A stretch of 64,000 nt of DNA from Nocardia arizonensis (GCF_001310275.1 NZ_LGYZ01000116.1:46095-110094); one strand, 5' to 3'. Shown: positions 7,927 to 17,229, counted from the first letter of the stretch. Notes: generated by a model from the sequence alone, not told the origin. A program made the numbers and translations.

Positions 7927-8564
7927 GTCGGTGCACCGCAACCGTCCGTCCGCGCTCGACCTCGGTTCGGCGCGTCGGACCGGTCCTGCTCGCGTGCCTC
8001 GCGCTGGTCGCGGCGCTGTCGGGCTGTTCGACCGGGGCGGATGCGGTGGCCTCCGGCGGCACCTTCCAATTCGTCTCGCCGGGGGGCCGAACCGAAATCT
8101 CCTACGATCCGCCGAGCGCGCGCGGCACCGTCGGTGAGCTGTCCGGCCCGGATCTCATGCACGAGGGCAAGACCGTGTCGCTGAACGATTTCCGGGACAA
8201 GGTCGTGGTCGTCAACCTGTGGGGGCAGTGGTGCGGTCCGTGCCGCGCCGAGGCGCCCGCGTTGGAGCAGGTATACGAGGCCACCAAGGATCTCGGCGTC
8301 GCCTTCCTCGGCATCAATGTCCGTGACCCGCAGCGCGACAAGGCCCAGGATTTCGTCACCGACAACAAGGTCGGCTATCCCTCGATCCACGACCCGTCCA
8401 TGCGCACCCTGCTCGCGCTGGGCGGTAACTTCCCGACCAGCGTCATCCCGACGACGTTGATCCTGGACCGGCAGCACCGGGTGGCCGCGGTATTCCTGAA
8501 ATCGCTGCTGGCCGAGGATCTGCGTCCCGCGGTGGAACGCGTGGCCCGGGAGGATCCGCGGTGA
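7923..8564 (+). CDS. ResA/CcsX-like thioredoxin lipoprotein
   Basis: 213 residues. The N-terminus is a lipoprotein signal with lipobox LSGC (residues ~33-36), placing the protein on the outer face of the membrane. A thioredoxin fold follows, with the redox motif WGQWCGPCRAEAP (WCxxC) and the cis-Pro region (NFPTSVIPTTLIL). In system II cytochrome c biogenesis such a protein reduces the CxxCH cysteines of apocytochrome c before heme attachment and takes electrons from CcdA, encoded next. It overlaps both neighbours by 4 bases (ATGA and GTGA). Counterpart of Rv0526. Confidence 0.9.
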   Translation: MSRCTATVRPRSTSVRRVGPVLLACLALVAALSGCSTGADAVASGGTFQFVSPGGRTEISYDPPSARGTVGELSGPDLMHEGKTVSLNDFRDKVVVVNLWGQWCGPCRAEAPALEQVYEATKDLGVAFLGINVRDPQRDKAQDFVTDNKVGYPSIHDPSMRTLLALGGNFPTSVIPTTLILDRQHRVAAVFLKSLLAEDLRPAVERVAREDPR

Positions 8565-9388
8565 CCGTGCTCGCGAGCGTGGGGGATTCGTTCCAGCAGA
8601 CCGCGGCCACCGGACCGCTGCTGCTCGCACTCGGCGCGTGTCTGCTGGCCGGGCTCGTGTCGTTCGCCTCGCCGTGCGTGGTGCCGCTTGTCCCCGGATA
8701 TCTGTCCTATCTGGCCGGCCTGGTCGGCGCGGAGGCTCCGCCCGCCACGGCCGCGCAGGCTGCCGCCGTCGGTGTCGGGGTACGCGCTGACACGCGGAAC
8801 GGGCGGTTGCGGGTCGCGGGCGCGGCCGGACTGTTCGTGGCGGGCTTCACGGTGGTGTTCGTGCTCGCCACCGCCACCGTCTTCGGGCTCATCCAGACCC
8901 TGAACGTGAATCGCGAACTGTTGCAGCGGGTCGGCGGCGTGGTGACGATCGTGATGGGGCTGGTCTTCGTCGGACTCGTACCCGCCTTGCAGCGCGACAC
9001 CAGAATGCAGCCGCGACGGCTGACCGGTATCGTGGGCGCGCCGCTGCTCGGCGCCGTCTTCGCCCTCGGGTGGACGCCGTGTCTCGGCCCGACGCTCTCG
9101 GGTGTCATGGCGGTGTCGGCCGGCACCGACGGCACGACCGCCGCGCGCGGCGTCGCGCTCATCGTGGCGTACTGTCTCGGACTCGGATCGCCGTTCGTGA
9201 TCCTGGCGTTCGGTTCGGCGACGGCGTTGCGCGGTGTCGGCTGGCTGCGGCGTAATTCGCGCACGATTCAGATCATCGGGGGCATCCTGCTCGTCGCGGT
9301 GGGCGTCGCACTGGTCACGGGGGCGTGGGATCAGTTCGTCGGCTGGGTCCGCGACGGATTCGTCTCCGAGGTGACGCTGCCGATATGA
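8561..9388 (+). CDS. ccdA: Cytochrome c biogenesis protein CcdA
   Basis: 275 residues with about six membrane helices. CcdA carries electrons across the membrane from cytosolic thioredoxin to the extracytoplasmic thioredoxin of the ccs system. The two redox cysteines expected for the family are visible in SFASPCVVPLVPGYL (near residue 39) and GWTPCLGPTLSG (near residue 174). The GTG start overlaps the preceding stop; the stop overlaps the ResB ATG. A longer loop with Ala and Arg (residues ~60-85) separates helices one and two. Confidence 0.93.
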   Translation: MTVLASVGDSFQQTAATGPLLLALGACLLAGLVSFASPCVVPLVPGYLSYLAGLVGAEAPPATAAQAAAVGVGVRADTRNGRLRVAGAAGLFVAGFTVVFVLATATVFGLIQTLNVNRELLQRVGGVVTIVMGLVFVGLVPALQRDTRMQPRRLTGIVGAPLLGAVFALGWTPCLGPTLSGVMAVSAGTDGTTAARGVALIVAYCLGLGSPFVILAFGSATALRGVGWLRRNSRTIQIIGGILLVAVGVALVTGAWDQFVGWVRDGFVSEVTLPI

Positions 9389-11043
9389 CCATGACCGAGA
9401 CCCCGACCGCGCCCGCGCCGAACCCGCCCGCGCGCCCGTCGATCCTCCTGCGCGTCCTGGCGTTCGTCCGCAATACCTGGCGCGGACTCACGAGCATGCG
9501 CACCGCGCTGGTGTTGCTGTTCCTGCTCGCGCTTGCCGCGATCCCGGGCGCGCTGCTGCCGCAACGCAATCTGAACGAGCAGAAGGTCGACCAGTACATC
9601 GCCGCCCGACCGACGCTCGGACCGTGGATGGACCGGTTCGAACTGTTCGACGTGTTCTCGAGTTTCTGGTTCACCGCCGTCTACGCGCTGCTGTTCGTCT
9701 CGCTGGCCGGATGCATCCTGCCGCGCTGCTTCGATCACTACCGGGCGTTGCGCACCCCGCCGGTGCGGGCCCCGCGCAATCTGGGCAGGCTGCCGCTGAA
9801 TCACAGCGAGACCGTCGGCGACACACCCGAGCGGGTGATCGAGCGGGCGCGCGCCCAGTTGCGCGGATGGCGCACCGAGATCCGCGTCGAGCGGGACCGG
9901 GCGCGCGAAGGCGAGATAACCCTGTCGGCCGAGAAGGGCTACACCCGCGAACTCGGCAATCTGGTGTTCCACCTGGCGCTGGTCGGTCTGCTGATCGCGA
10001 TCGCGGTCGGGAAGTTCTTCGGATACGAGGGCACCGTCATCGTCATCGCGAACAACGGCCCGGGATTCTGCACCACCTCGCCCGCGGTCTTCGACTCGTT
10101 CAAGGCGGGCAATGTCAACGACGGCACCGGGATGACCCCGTTGTGCGTGCGGGTCAAGGACTTCCGGGCCGACTATCTCGACAATGGCCAAGCCGAGATG
10201 TTCACCTCGAATATCGAGTATCAGGCGGGGGAGGATCTGCGCGCGGACACCTGGCGGGCGAGCGAGATCAAGGTGAACCATCCGCTGCGCGTCGCGGGCG
10301 ACCGGCTGTACCTGCAAGGTCACGGGTACGCGCCGACGTTCACGGTCACCTTCCCGAACGGGCAGACCCGCACCGAGACCATTCAGTGGCGTCCCGACGA
10401 CGCGCGCACCTTCCTGTCCAGCGGAGTGCTTCGCATCGATCCGCCGGGCGGCATGTTCGGCACCGAGGAGGAGCGCCGCCGCAACCAGATCGCCATCGAG
10501 GGTCTGTTCGCGCCGACCGCGCTGTTCCACGGCAACCTGCTCACCTCCTCGTTCCCGCGGATGGACGATCCGGCGGTCGCGGTGGACATCTATCGCGGTG
10601 ACACCGGTCTGGACACCGGGCGTCCGCAGTCGCTGTTCGCTCTCGACCCCGAACAGATCCGCCAAGGTCGGCTGAGCAAGGAGGCGCGGGTCAACCTGCG
10701 GCCCGGCGAGTCCACCACGCTGCCCAGCGGCGCGACCGTGCGTTTCGACGGCGCGCAGGAATTCGTGAACCTTCAGGTGTCGCACGATCCCGCGCAGCAA
10801 TGGGTGCTGGTGAGCGCCCTCGCGATGATGGGCGGTCTGCTCGTGTCGCTGCTGGTGAAGCGCCGCCGGATCTGGATCCGGGTCTATACGGAGCCGGACG
10901 AAGCCGGTACCGTGTCTCAACGACGTTCTGTAGTAGAAATGGGCGGGCTCGCCAGAACCGACCAGGCCGGTTGGGGCGGCGAGTTCGACCGTCTGCGTCG
11001 CCGCCTGCTCGACCCGGACGCGACAACCCCAACGGGAGAATGA
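9385..11043 (+). CDS. resB: Cytochrome c biogenesis protein ResB
   Basis: 552 residues, the usual ResB/Ccs1 size. The protein has three helices near the N-terminus (TALVLLFLLALAAIPGALLP at ~41-60, a second around 95-115, and LVFHLALVGLLIAIAVGKFFG ~190-212), a large extracytoplasmic domain, and a last helix (LVSALAMMGGLLVSLLV) near residue 480. With CcsB it forms the heme channel and cytochrome c synthase of system II. ATG 9385 overlaps the CcdA stop. The C-terminal ~60 residues are cytosolic. Confidence 0.93.
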   Translation: MTMTETPTAPAPNPPARPSILLRVLAFVRNTWRGLTSMRTALVLLFLLALAAIPGALLPQRNLNEQKVDQYIAARPTLGPWMDRFELFDVFSSFWFTAVYALLFVSLAGCILPRCFDHYRALRTPPVRAPRNLGRLPLNHSETVGDTPERVIERARAQLRGWRTEIRVERDRAREGEITLSAEKGYTRELGNLVFHLALVGLLIAIAVGKFFGYEGTVIVIANNGPGFCTTSPAVFDSFKAGNVNDGTGMTPLCVRVKDFRADYLDNGQAEMFTSNIEYQAGEDLRADTWRASEIKVNHPLRVAGDRLYLQGHGYAPTFTVTFPNGQTRTETIQWRPDDARTFLSSGVLRIDPPGGMFGTEEERRRNQIAIEGLFAPTALFHGNLLTSSFPRMDDPAVAVDIYRGDTGLDTGRPQSLFALDPEQIRQGRLSKEARVNLRPGESTTLPSGATVRFDGAQEFVNLQVSHDPAQQWVLVSALAMMGGLLVSLLVKRRRIWIRVYTEPDEAGTVSQRRSVVEMGGLARTDQAGWGGEFDRLRRRLLDPDATTPTGE

Positions 11044-11045
11044 CC

Positions 11046-12014
11046 ATGCCGATCGACGAAACCCTCTCCCAGTACAGCGATTTCGCGTTCAAGTCGGCGC
11101 TGGTCGTCTACGCGCTGGTGCTGACCCTGCTCATCTGGCAGTACGCGACCGCGCGCACCAGGCAGCTGGCCGAACGCGAACCCGCGATGGCGGGCGGACC
11201 CGCGGCGCGGCCCGATGGCCCCGGCCGCATCGTGGAACCGGTCGGCAAACCGCTGGCCGAACGCCTCGGCAATATGGCCTTCTCGGTGCTCGTCGTCGGC
11301 GCCGCGCTGCACGTGCTCGCGATCGTATTGCGCGGCTTCGCGACCCACCGCTTCCCGCTCGGCAACATGTACGAGTTCGTGACGATGGCGACCGCCGCGG
11401 CCACCGTCGTCGGCCTGATATTCCTGCGCGAACAGCGTTACCGCTCCACCTGGGTGTTCCTATTGGTGCCGGTGCTCATCCTCATGTTCCTCGCGGGCAC
11501 CCTGCTCTACGCCGAAGCCGCCCCCGTCGTCCCGGCGCTGCGCTCGTTCTGGCTGCCCATCCACGTCACCATCGTCAGCATCGGCAGCGGGGTCTTCCTG
11601 GTCTCCGGCGTGGCCAGCCTGCTGTTCCTGTACCGCATCCGCCAACCCGACGGCCAGGAATCCACTGGCCCCCTCGGCGCCATCGCCAAACGCCTCCCCG
11701 ACGCCCGCACCCTGGACGGCCTCGCCTACAAGGCCACCATCGTCGGCTTCCCCCTCTTCGGCGCGGGCGTCATCCTCGGCGCCATCTGGGCCGAAGCCGC
11801 CTGGGGCCGCTTCTGGGGCTGGGACCCCAAGGAAACCTGCTCCTTCATAGCCTGGGTCCTCTACGCCGCCTACCTGCACGCCCGCGCCACCAGCGGCTGG
11901 CGCGACACCCGAGCGGCCTGGATCAACGTCGCGGGCTTCGTCGCCATGCTCTTCAACCTCTTCATCATCAACATCGTCATCAGTGGGTTGCACAGCTACG
12001 CCGGACTGAACTAA
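11046..12014 (+). CDS. ccsB: Cytochrome c synthase subunit CcsB (CcsA/ResC family)
   Basis: 322 residues with about eight helices. The family's heme-binding tryptophan-rich motif is present as WGRFWGWDPKETCSF (about residues 254-268), with conserved histidines nearby (PIHVTIVSIG and SGLHSYAG). It works with ResB to export heme and attach it to apocytochrome c. It begins 2 bases after resB and closes the coupled operon that starts at hemL. The C-terminal part (11,640-12,000) is notable for very C-rich third positions compared with the N-terminal part. Confidence 0.94.
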   Translation: MPIDETLSQYSDFAFKSALVVYALVLTLLIWQYATARTRQLAEREPAMAGGPAARPDGPGRIVEPVGKPLAERLGNMAFSVLVVGAALHVLAIVLRGFATHRFPLGNMYEFVTMATAAATVVGLIFLREQRYRSTWVFLLVPVLILMFLAGTLLYAEAAPVVPALRSFWLPIHVTIVSIGSGVFLVSGVASLLFLYRIRQPDGQESTGPLGAIAKRLPDARTLDGLAYKATIVGFPLFGAGVILGAIWAEAAWGRFWGWDPKETCSFIAWVLYAAYLHARATSGWRDTRAAWINVAGFVAMLFNLFIINIVISGLHSYAGLN

Positions 12015-12274
12015 CTGGGTTTGACCTGCGAGTCTCGGGCCGAAGCGGCGAGAGGTCCCCAAGTGCCCCGGCTGATGCCTACTCGTCAACTGAGGCATGG
12101 CGCGCGCGGCTGCTGTCAGGTCACCTCAACCTCAGGACGCACTACGACCTCGTCCGGGAGCGGGAAAGTCTCGGCGACAAGCTTGCTCGGATCGTTCCCC
12201 ATCGAACGGTCACCAGATGTAGGTGGTGGGGTCGGTTCAGCGGGTAACCGGGGACGGTCTGCGCGCGAGGCGGG

Positions 12275-12736
12275 TCAGGTCTCGTGGTCGAGTACTTCGC
12301 GGAGGCGGGTCATGGTGGCTCGCCAGCCGCGTTCCATGGCGTTGCGGGCCATTTTCTGACGGCGGTCCTGGATGTCGAAGCCGGTTTGGGTGAGTAGCAG
12401 GCGGGTGCCGCGGCCCTGGGAGTCTACGGTCCAGTCGACTATCCAGCGGGTGGAGTAGTCGGCGCGCAGGTCGACCCAGCTGAGGGTGAGTTGGGCGCCG
12501 GGGCGGACGGCGAGGACTTCGCAGGCGATCTCGCCGGGCGGCTGCGACGGGATGGCGAAGATGAAGTGGGTGCCTACCGACGGGACGAAACCGGTGGAGC
12601 GCATCAGCCATCGTTCGACCAGGTCGGGTTCGGTGAGCGCCCGCCAGACGGCGGCGGGCGGCTGCGGGAAGAATCTGCCGATCTCGACCGCGGCGGGATT
12701 CAACTCTGCGTCAGATGTCACCGTCGCCACCCTCAT
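12275..12736 (-). CDS. SRPBCC (Aha1-like) domain protein
   Basis: 153 residues; ATG 12736 has GGAGG 2 bases upstream. The protein is one START/Bet v1-like domain of the Aha1 group: FFPQPPAAVWRALTEPDLVERWL at the N-terminus, then beta strands (GTHFIFAIPS, LTLSWVDLR, GTRLLLTQTGF) and a C-terminal helix (ERGWRATMTRLREVLDHE). Such proteins bind hydrophobic ligands or act as small stress proteins; the ligand cannot be told from sequence. The 260 bases between ccsB and this gene show no clear gene or signal. Confidence 0.82.
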   Translation of the reverse strand: MRVATVTSDAELNPAAVEIGRFFPQPPAAVWRALTEPDLVERWLMRSTGFVPSVGTHFIFAIPSQPPGEIACEVLAVRPGAQLTLSWVDLRADYSTRWIVDWTVDSQGRGTRLLLTQTGFDIQDRRQKMARNAMERGWRATMTRLREVLDHET

Positions 12737-12824
12737 CGCCTCCGACCATGCCACCAGCATTCCACGACGCGGGGTCGGACACGGGGATGTACGGATTCGA
12801 GCGCCCGGGTACCGGGCGCGCGGG

Positions 12825-13463
12825 TCACAGACCCGCGACGCACACCACGAATCGGCGCTCCCGATAGACGATTCCGTGATCGCCCCTGGTGCAGACATCT
12901 GGACTGACGGTGTTCTGTTCGACCGCCAGCACGCGTACGCCGTCGGGGGTGGCCGGACCGGTGCATGCCATGCGCTGCGGATTACGCGGGACCAGATCCA
13001 TGCAGTCGCCGACGATCCAGTCGATATCGAGGCACAGCGCGGCGCCGATCGCGCCGTGCAGTGTCGCGTCGTAGGTGTGGTCGGCGTCGGAGGGGCAGCG
13101 GTCGGCCGAGGCCGCGGTACCGATGATCTTGTAGCGGGAACCGGGGCTGCCGCAGGTCGTCTTGCCGATGCCGTCGGCGTCGAGTCGTACGCAGTCGCCG
13201 GTGGCGAGCTGTATTCCGGCGCTGGCCTTCTCGACATTGCCGCGCATGCCGACCGGTGGCGGCGGTGGCTCCTCGGGCGCCGGAACGGCCTCGCCTTCGA
13301 TCAGCGGGAGGGCGGAAGTGGCCGCCGCGTTGTGACTTTCGGCGGGCGCGGGATCGGCTCCGGTGGTCGTCAGCACAATCCCGGCAACCAGCGCGGTCGA
13401 GACCGCGGCCGCCACAATGATTCCCGTCAGAACGATGCCCGCGCGGATACGTTGGCGCGACAC
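12825..13463 (-). CDS. Membrane-anchored, cysteine-rich secreted protein (LppU-like)
   Basis: 212 residues. GTG 13463 has GGGGAGGA 6 bases upstream. An N-terminal helix (residues ~8-32) anchors it, a Pro/Glu-rich linker follows (EEPPPPPV), then a domain with eight cysteines (GDCVRLD, KTTCGS, DRCPSD, ALCLDIDW, GDCMDL, MACTG, DVCTRG, VVCVAG), enough for four disulfides. This pattern resembles the LppU/SCO3897 family of actinobacterial exported proteins, whose function is unknown. There is no lipobox, so it is anchored by the helix rather than by lipid. Confidence 0.72.
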   Translation of the reverse strand: MSRQRIRAGIVLTGIIVAAAVSTALVAGIVLTTTGADPAPAESHNAAATSALPLIEGEAVPAPEEPPPPPVGMRGNVEKASAGIQLATGDCVRLDADGIGKTTCGSPGSRYKIIGTAASADRCPSDADHTYDATLHGAIGAALCLDIDWIVGDCMDLVPRNPQRMACTGPATPDGVRVLAVEQNTVSPDVCTRGDHGIVYRERRFVVCVAGL

Positions 13464-13754
13464 GTGATGTCCTCCCCGAGCCCTAGCGCTTCGCCCGCAC
13501 AGACATGCGAACCGGATTCCGAAACTTTCAAACCGAAGACAACGAATGCTTACACCATCGGATAGCCGCACGTCGAGTGCTTGTCGGGCAAGGGTTTTGG
13601 CGGAGACCAGGATATGCGGAGGTCAGCGGATCAGGTCACGATCGGACAACGGTGATGTTTCGGGCCGGTCCGGGCGGGGCAACAAGCATCAAGTTGCCGC
13701 TACGTCGACCGGTCCGGCGGACCGGGGACGTCACGTGAAAAAGAGGACTCCTGA

Positions 13755-14360
13755 ATGAAGTTCGGCACCTGGGCCGCCACCGCACTCATGGCCGTCGCCG
13801 CGGTGAGCTTGTCCGCCGCTACCGCGCACGCGAAGCCGACGACGGAACCGCCGAAGGAGGTCTCGGCGTCGGGTATCGAACAGGGCGTCGAGTATCGCAC
13901 GGTGCTCATCGACGGATCGCGCGCCAGCCGGACCGTGTTGGACCGCGGTCGGTTCGCGCTCACCGGCGACACGGTGACGCTGATCTCCGACGGCGGCGCG
14001 GAGGTGGCGCGGGTGCCGCTGACCTACGAGGTCTCCGGCAGCCGGGTCGCGGTCGACCAGCAGATCGGCGCGGACGGCCGCACGCTGACCCTCATACCGA
14101 AGGTCACCGCGGCCCAGATCGGCGAGATGCAGCCGGTCAGCTCGATGGCCAGGCTCATCGCCGAACTCGACAAGAACGTCGTCGGCGTGGTGAGCGGGGC
14201 CGTGCTCGGCGGTCTCATCGGCGCCGTGCTCGGCGTCGGATTCTTCAGCATCCTGACCGGACCGGTCGGCATGGTCGTCGGCGCCGTGGCGGGCGGTTAC
14301 GTCACGGGCGGGCAGCCGTTCCTCGACGCCATGACGGCGGTGGTCAGCGGCCGGCCCTGA
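13755..14360 (+). CDS. Secreted glycine-zipper protein
   Basis: 201 residues. The signal peptide is clear (TWAATALMAVAAVSLSAATAHA). The mature N-terminal half is a small beta-rich domain (VEYRTVLIDGSRASRTVLDRG...). The C-terminal ~60 residues are a glycine-zipper membrane-like segment (VVSGAVLGGLIGAVLGVG then GPVGMVVGAVAGGYVTGG). This organisation recurs in many Nocardia exported proteins of unknown function (I believe DUF8020, not verified). AGAGGA lies 7 bases before ATG 13755. The 291 bases upstream hold no gene. Confidence 0.75.
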   Translation: MKFGTWAATALMAVAAVSLSAATAHAKPTTEPPKEVSASGIEQGVEYRTVLIDGSRASRTVLDRGRFALTGDTVTLISDGGAEVARVPLTYEVSGSRVAVDQQIGADGRTLTLIPKVTAAQIGEMQPVSSMARLIAELDKNVVGVVSGAVLGGLIGAVLGVGFFSILTGPVGMVVGAVAGGYVTGGQPFLDAMTAVVSGRP

Positions 14361-14422
14361 CACGCGCCCGACCGCGCGAATCCTCGACTGGGCCGACCGG
14401 TCCATATGGGACGATCTGCGGC

Positions 14423-15112
14423 GTGGCAGCAGAGTTGGGCGGGGTATCGGCGTGGCCGGAGCAATGGCGATGGGATGACGACCTGGTCGACGGATACCGC
14501 GCCCGCGGCATGAGCGGCGTGGTCGTGGAGGAGATCGACTGCGAGGGCCTGCGCGAGTCCGGCGTGCTGCTGCCGATGCGCAGGCCACCGCGCTGGCAGG
14601 GCGTGGTGTTCGCGCTGATGGGCTTCGTGTTCCTGGCACTGGCCGGACTGCTGATCGTGGAGTCGGCGCTGCACCGCGAATGGCCCTTGCTGCTGTTGGC
14701 GGCGCTGCTCGTGGCGATCGGCGCACCCGCCGTGGTTGGCGCCTACCGCAGACTGCTGGTGCACCGCGCGGTGGTGCCCGGGCTGGTGCTCACCCCGAAT
14801 CGGGTGATCCGGCGTGGCGGCGACGGCGAGTTGCTCGCCGTCGCGTGGAGCGATATCGAGGAGATCCGACCCTATGCCCGCACGGCCGGATCGCCGAGGA
14901 AATGGCACAACGTGTTCGGCATCGATGTGCGCGATCCCCGAGCGTTTCGGCGCGGGGGCGTGGCGCGCGGGTCGACCGCGTCGGAGATCGTCACGGTCTC
15001 CGACGCCGTCGTACGGATGAATCCGCTACTCGCATATCATCTCGTGCGCCACTATTTCCAGCACCCGGACCAACGCCCGCACATCGAGCGGGCGGTGGCG
15101 GGCACTCGGTGA
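14423..15112 (+). CDS. Membrane protein with two helices and PH-like domain
   Basis: 229 residues: an N-terminal soluble part with several tryptophans (WPEQWRWDDD), two helices (GVVFALMGFVFLALAGLLIV ~55-75, and LLLLAALLVAIGAPAVVGAY ~84-105), and a C-terminal domain (VPGLVLTPNRVIRR ... VAWSDIEEIRPYAR ... VSDAVVRMNPLLAYHLVRHY) typical of bacterial PH-like membrane proteins. GTG 14423 lies 7 bases after GACGAT, a possible -10. It converges with the next gene with a single-base gap. Function unknown. Confidence 0.75.
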   Translation: MAAELGGVSAWPEQWRWDDDLVDGYRARGMSGVVVEEIDCEGLRESGVLLPMRRPPRWQGVVFALMGFVFLALAGLLIVESALHREWPLLLLAALLVAIGAPAVVGAYRRLLVHRAVVPGLVLTPNRVIRRGGDGELLAVAWSDIEEIRPYARTAGSPRKWHNVFGIDVRDPRAFRRGGVARGSTASEIVTVSDAVVRMNPLLAYHLVRHYFQHPDQRPHIERAVAGTR

Positions 15113-15113
15113 A

Positions 15114-15311
15114 TCAGCGATCCGCGCCGCCGTCGCCGTCGCGGTGCTGTTGCCGCGAGATCCGCCACAGGAAGTCGGGATCGTCGTCCGGTCCGATGAT
15201 CTGTCTGCGCCGAGGTGAACGCGGGGACTGGTTCGACCTCTGCGGGCCGAACGCCTTCCAGCACAGCACCGCTACCGTAACGACTGCGATGAGTGCTACC
15301 AGGTACATCAC
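15114..15311 (-). CDS. 65-residue single-pass membrane protein
   Basis: AGGAGG precedes a GTG (15311) by 8 bases and an adjacent ATG (15308) by 11, so either could be used. The product is one N-terminal helix (YLVALIAVVTVAVLCWKAF) with a basic, polar cytosolic tail (RSNQSPRSPRRRQIIGPDDDPDFLWRI). The DDDPDFLWRI segment resembles a conserved tail motif seen in small actinobacterial membrane proteins, but no name can be given. It ends 1 base from the end of the convergent gene. Confidence 0.6.
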   Translation of the reverse strand: MMYLVALIAVVTVAVLCWKAFGPQRSNQSPRSPRRRQIIGPDDDPDFLWRISRQQHRDGDGGADR

Positions 15312-15405
15312 GTCGTTCACCTCCTGACAACGAGGGTAGCCGTGTACCCGCCTCGGACGCACGTCTTCGTGCGGGCCGCCGATGCCGCCCGCGCGGACGA
15401 GGGGA

Positions 15406-15618
15406 TCAGCGGGCCGCGGTCGCCTCGGTCGTGAGCGACCTCAGCAGTTGGAGCACCTCGGATTCCCGGAACCGGCGGTGGCCGCCGGGTGTGCGCAGCG
15501 ACCCGAGGCGACCGGCATGGGCCCAGCGGGTGACGGTCTTCGGGTCGACGTGGAACATGGCAGCCACTTGGCCCGGGGTGAGCAAGGTGTCCTGGCCGCC
15601 GACGGTGATCGCACTCAT
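15406..15618 (-). CDS. bldC: BldC-family MerR-like DNA-binding regulator
   Basis: 70 residues, close to the 68 of Streptomyces BldC. A single winged-helix of MerR type: LLTPGQVAAMFHVDPKTVTRWAHAGRLGSLRTPGGHRRFRESEVLQLL. The protein lacks the coiled coil and effector domain of true MerR proteins. BldC controls development in Streptomyces and related small regulators occur widely in Actinobacteria. GGAGAGG lies 6 bases before ATG 15618. It is divergent from the DUF4229-type gene, sharing a 184-base intergenic region. Confidence 0.88.
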   Translation of the reverse strand: MSAITVGGQDTLLTPGQVAAMFHVDPKTVTRWAHAGRLGSLRTPGGHRRFRESEVLQLLRSLTTEATAAR

Positions 15619-15789
15619 AGCAAACCTCTCCGTTCTCGACAGTTCCCTCATCAGAATGGCGACATCGTTGCACCCCGACCCCTAGGTACGCGAACCACCT
15701 ACAGTTGGTAAAGGCGAAGTAATGGACAAAACGGATAGGATCTCGACCTCGGGAACGGGTGGGCCCGGCGCCCGCGCGGGAATGTCGCC

Positions 15790-15795
15790 TAGGCT
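15790..15795 (+). promoter_or_regulatory. -10 element (TAGGCT) of a leaderless transcript
   Basis: TAGGCT is 7 bases upstream of GTG 15803 with no ribosome-binding site between; this decides the start of the DUF4229-type gene. Confidence 0.55.
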
Positions 15796-15802
15796 GGTCG
15801 AC

Positions 15803-16147
15803 GTGAGCGACCCAACTCGACCGGACGGCGCATCCGGCCGGCAAACCTCGAATCCGCGGCGGCGGCTCGCCATCGATCTTGCCCTCTACACGCTGGCGCG
15901 GCTGGGGTTGGTCGCGGTGGTCACCGCGATCGTCGTCGTCGTCGGTCGATTGATCTCGGTCGAGGTCCAGTTGATCGTGGCCCTGCTCATCGGCGTGCTC
16001 GTCGCGATGCCGCTGTCGCTGGTGCTGTTCACGAAGATGCGCTCGAAGGTCAATGCCGATATCGCGGTGGTGGACGAGCAACGGCGCAAGGACAAAGCGC
16101 AATTGCGCGCGCGGTTGCGCGGCGAGGACGGGGGCGCCTCGGCGTGA
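15803..16147 (+). CDS. DUF4229-type two-helix membrane protein
   Basis: 114 residues. After a polar N-terminus it has helices LALYTLARLGLVAVVTAIVVVVG (~28-50) and LIVALLIGVLVAMPLSLVLF (~57-76), then a basic cytosolic coiled tail (VVDEQRRKDKAQLRARLRG). This fits the actinobacterial DUF4229 family (Rv0531-like), whose role is unknown. The start is placed at GTG 15803 from the -10 element upstream rather than the longer frame at 15722. Its stop overlaps the next start (GTGA). Confidence 0.8.
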   Translation: MSDPTRPDGASGRQTSNPRRRLAIDLALYTLARLGLVAVVTAIVVVVGRLISVEVQLIVALLIGVLVAMPLSLVLFTKMRSKVNADIAVVDEQRRKDKAQLRARLRGEDGGASA

Positions 16148-17229
16148 GACAGTGCGATCGCAGCACCCCGCGCGACTGGGTCGACAACGCGGTGCGGCTG
16201 ATCGACGCCGATACCCAACGCAGCGCGGACACCCATCTGCTGCGCTATCCGCTGCCCGTGGACTGGGGTATCCAGTTGTATCTGAAGGACGAGTCGACCC
16301 ATATCACCGGCAGCCTCAAACATCGGCTGGCGCGGTCGCTGTTCCTGTACGGGATCTGCAACGGCTGGATCACCGAGGGCACCACGGTCGTCGAGGCGTC
16401 CTCGGGTTCGACGGCGGTGAGCGAGGCGTATTTCGCGAAGATGCTCGGTCTGGATTTCGTCGCGGTCATGCCCGCGGGCACATCGCCGCAGAAGATCGCG
16501 CTGATCGAGGCGCAGGGCGGCCGCTGCCATTTCGTGCAGCGGCCGCCGGAAATGTATACCGAGGCCGCGCGGCTGGCCCGCGAGTGCGGCGGCCACTACA
16601 TGGATCAATTCACCCATGCCGAGCGGGCCACCGACTGGCGCGGCAACAACAATATCGCCGAATCGATCTTCGAGCAGATGGCGCTGGAAACGCATCCGGT
16701 GCCGGAATGGATCGTGGTCGGCGCGGGCACCGGCGGCACCGGCGCGACCATCGGCCGATATATCCGCTATCGCCGTCACGCGACCCGGTTGGCGGTGGTC
16801 GATCCCGAGAATTCCGCGTTCTTCGGCGGCTACGAAACCGGTGACCCGGGATATCAGACCGGTATGCCCTCGCGCATCGAGGGGATCGGCAGGCCGCGGG
16901 TGGAGCCCTCGTTCATCGGTCAGGTGGTCGACCGGATGATCGAAGTGCCCGATGCCGCCTCCATCGCCGCGGCGCGGCAGGCGGGGCGGGTGGTCGGCCG
17001 CCGGGTGGGCGGGTCGACCGGCACCAATCTGTGGGGGGCGTACGGGTTGATCGCGCAGATGCTGGCGGCGGGTCGCCGCGGCAGCGTGGTCACCCTGATC
17101 TGCGACGGCGGCGACCGCTACGCGGGCACCTATTTCGATGACGCCTGGGTGGCGGGTCAAGGGATGGATCTGGCCGGGCCCGCGGCGGTCATCGAGAAAT
17201 TCCTGGCTACCGGCATCTGGGGCGGATAA
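16144..17229 (+). CDS. PLP-dependent cysteine desulfhydrase/synthase family protein (Cds1-like)
   Basis: 361 residues of fold-type II PLP enzyme. Family landmarks: the PLP lysine in TGSLKHRLARSLF (near residue 59), the substrate loop EASSGSTAVSEAYFA, the phosphate-binding GAGTGGTGATIG, and GGSTGTNLWGA. It is most similar in layout to M. tuberculosis Cds1 (Rv3684), which breaks L-cysteine into pyruvate, ammonia and H2S, rather than to CysK. The GTG overlaps the upstream stop, so it is co-translated with a membrane protein. Substrate assignment is inference from general resemblance. Confidence 0.82.
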   Translation: MRQCDRSTPRDWVDNAVRLIDADTQRSADTHLLRYPLPVDWGIQLYLKDESTHITGSLKHRLARSLFLYGICNGWITEGTTVVEASSGSTAVSEAYFAKMLGLDFVAVMPAGTSPQKIALIEAQGGRCHFVQRPPEMYTEAARLARECGGHYMDQFTHAERATDWRGNNNIAESIFEQMALETHPVPEWIVVGAGTGGTGATIGRYIRYRRHATRLAVVDPENSAFFGGYETGDPGYQTGMPSRIEGIGRPRVEPSFIGQVVDRMIEVPDAASIAAARQAGRVVGRRVGGSTGTNLWGAYGLIAQMLAAGRRGSVVTLICDGGDRYAGTYFDDAWVAGQGMDLAGPAAVIEKFLATGIWGG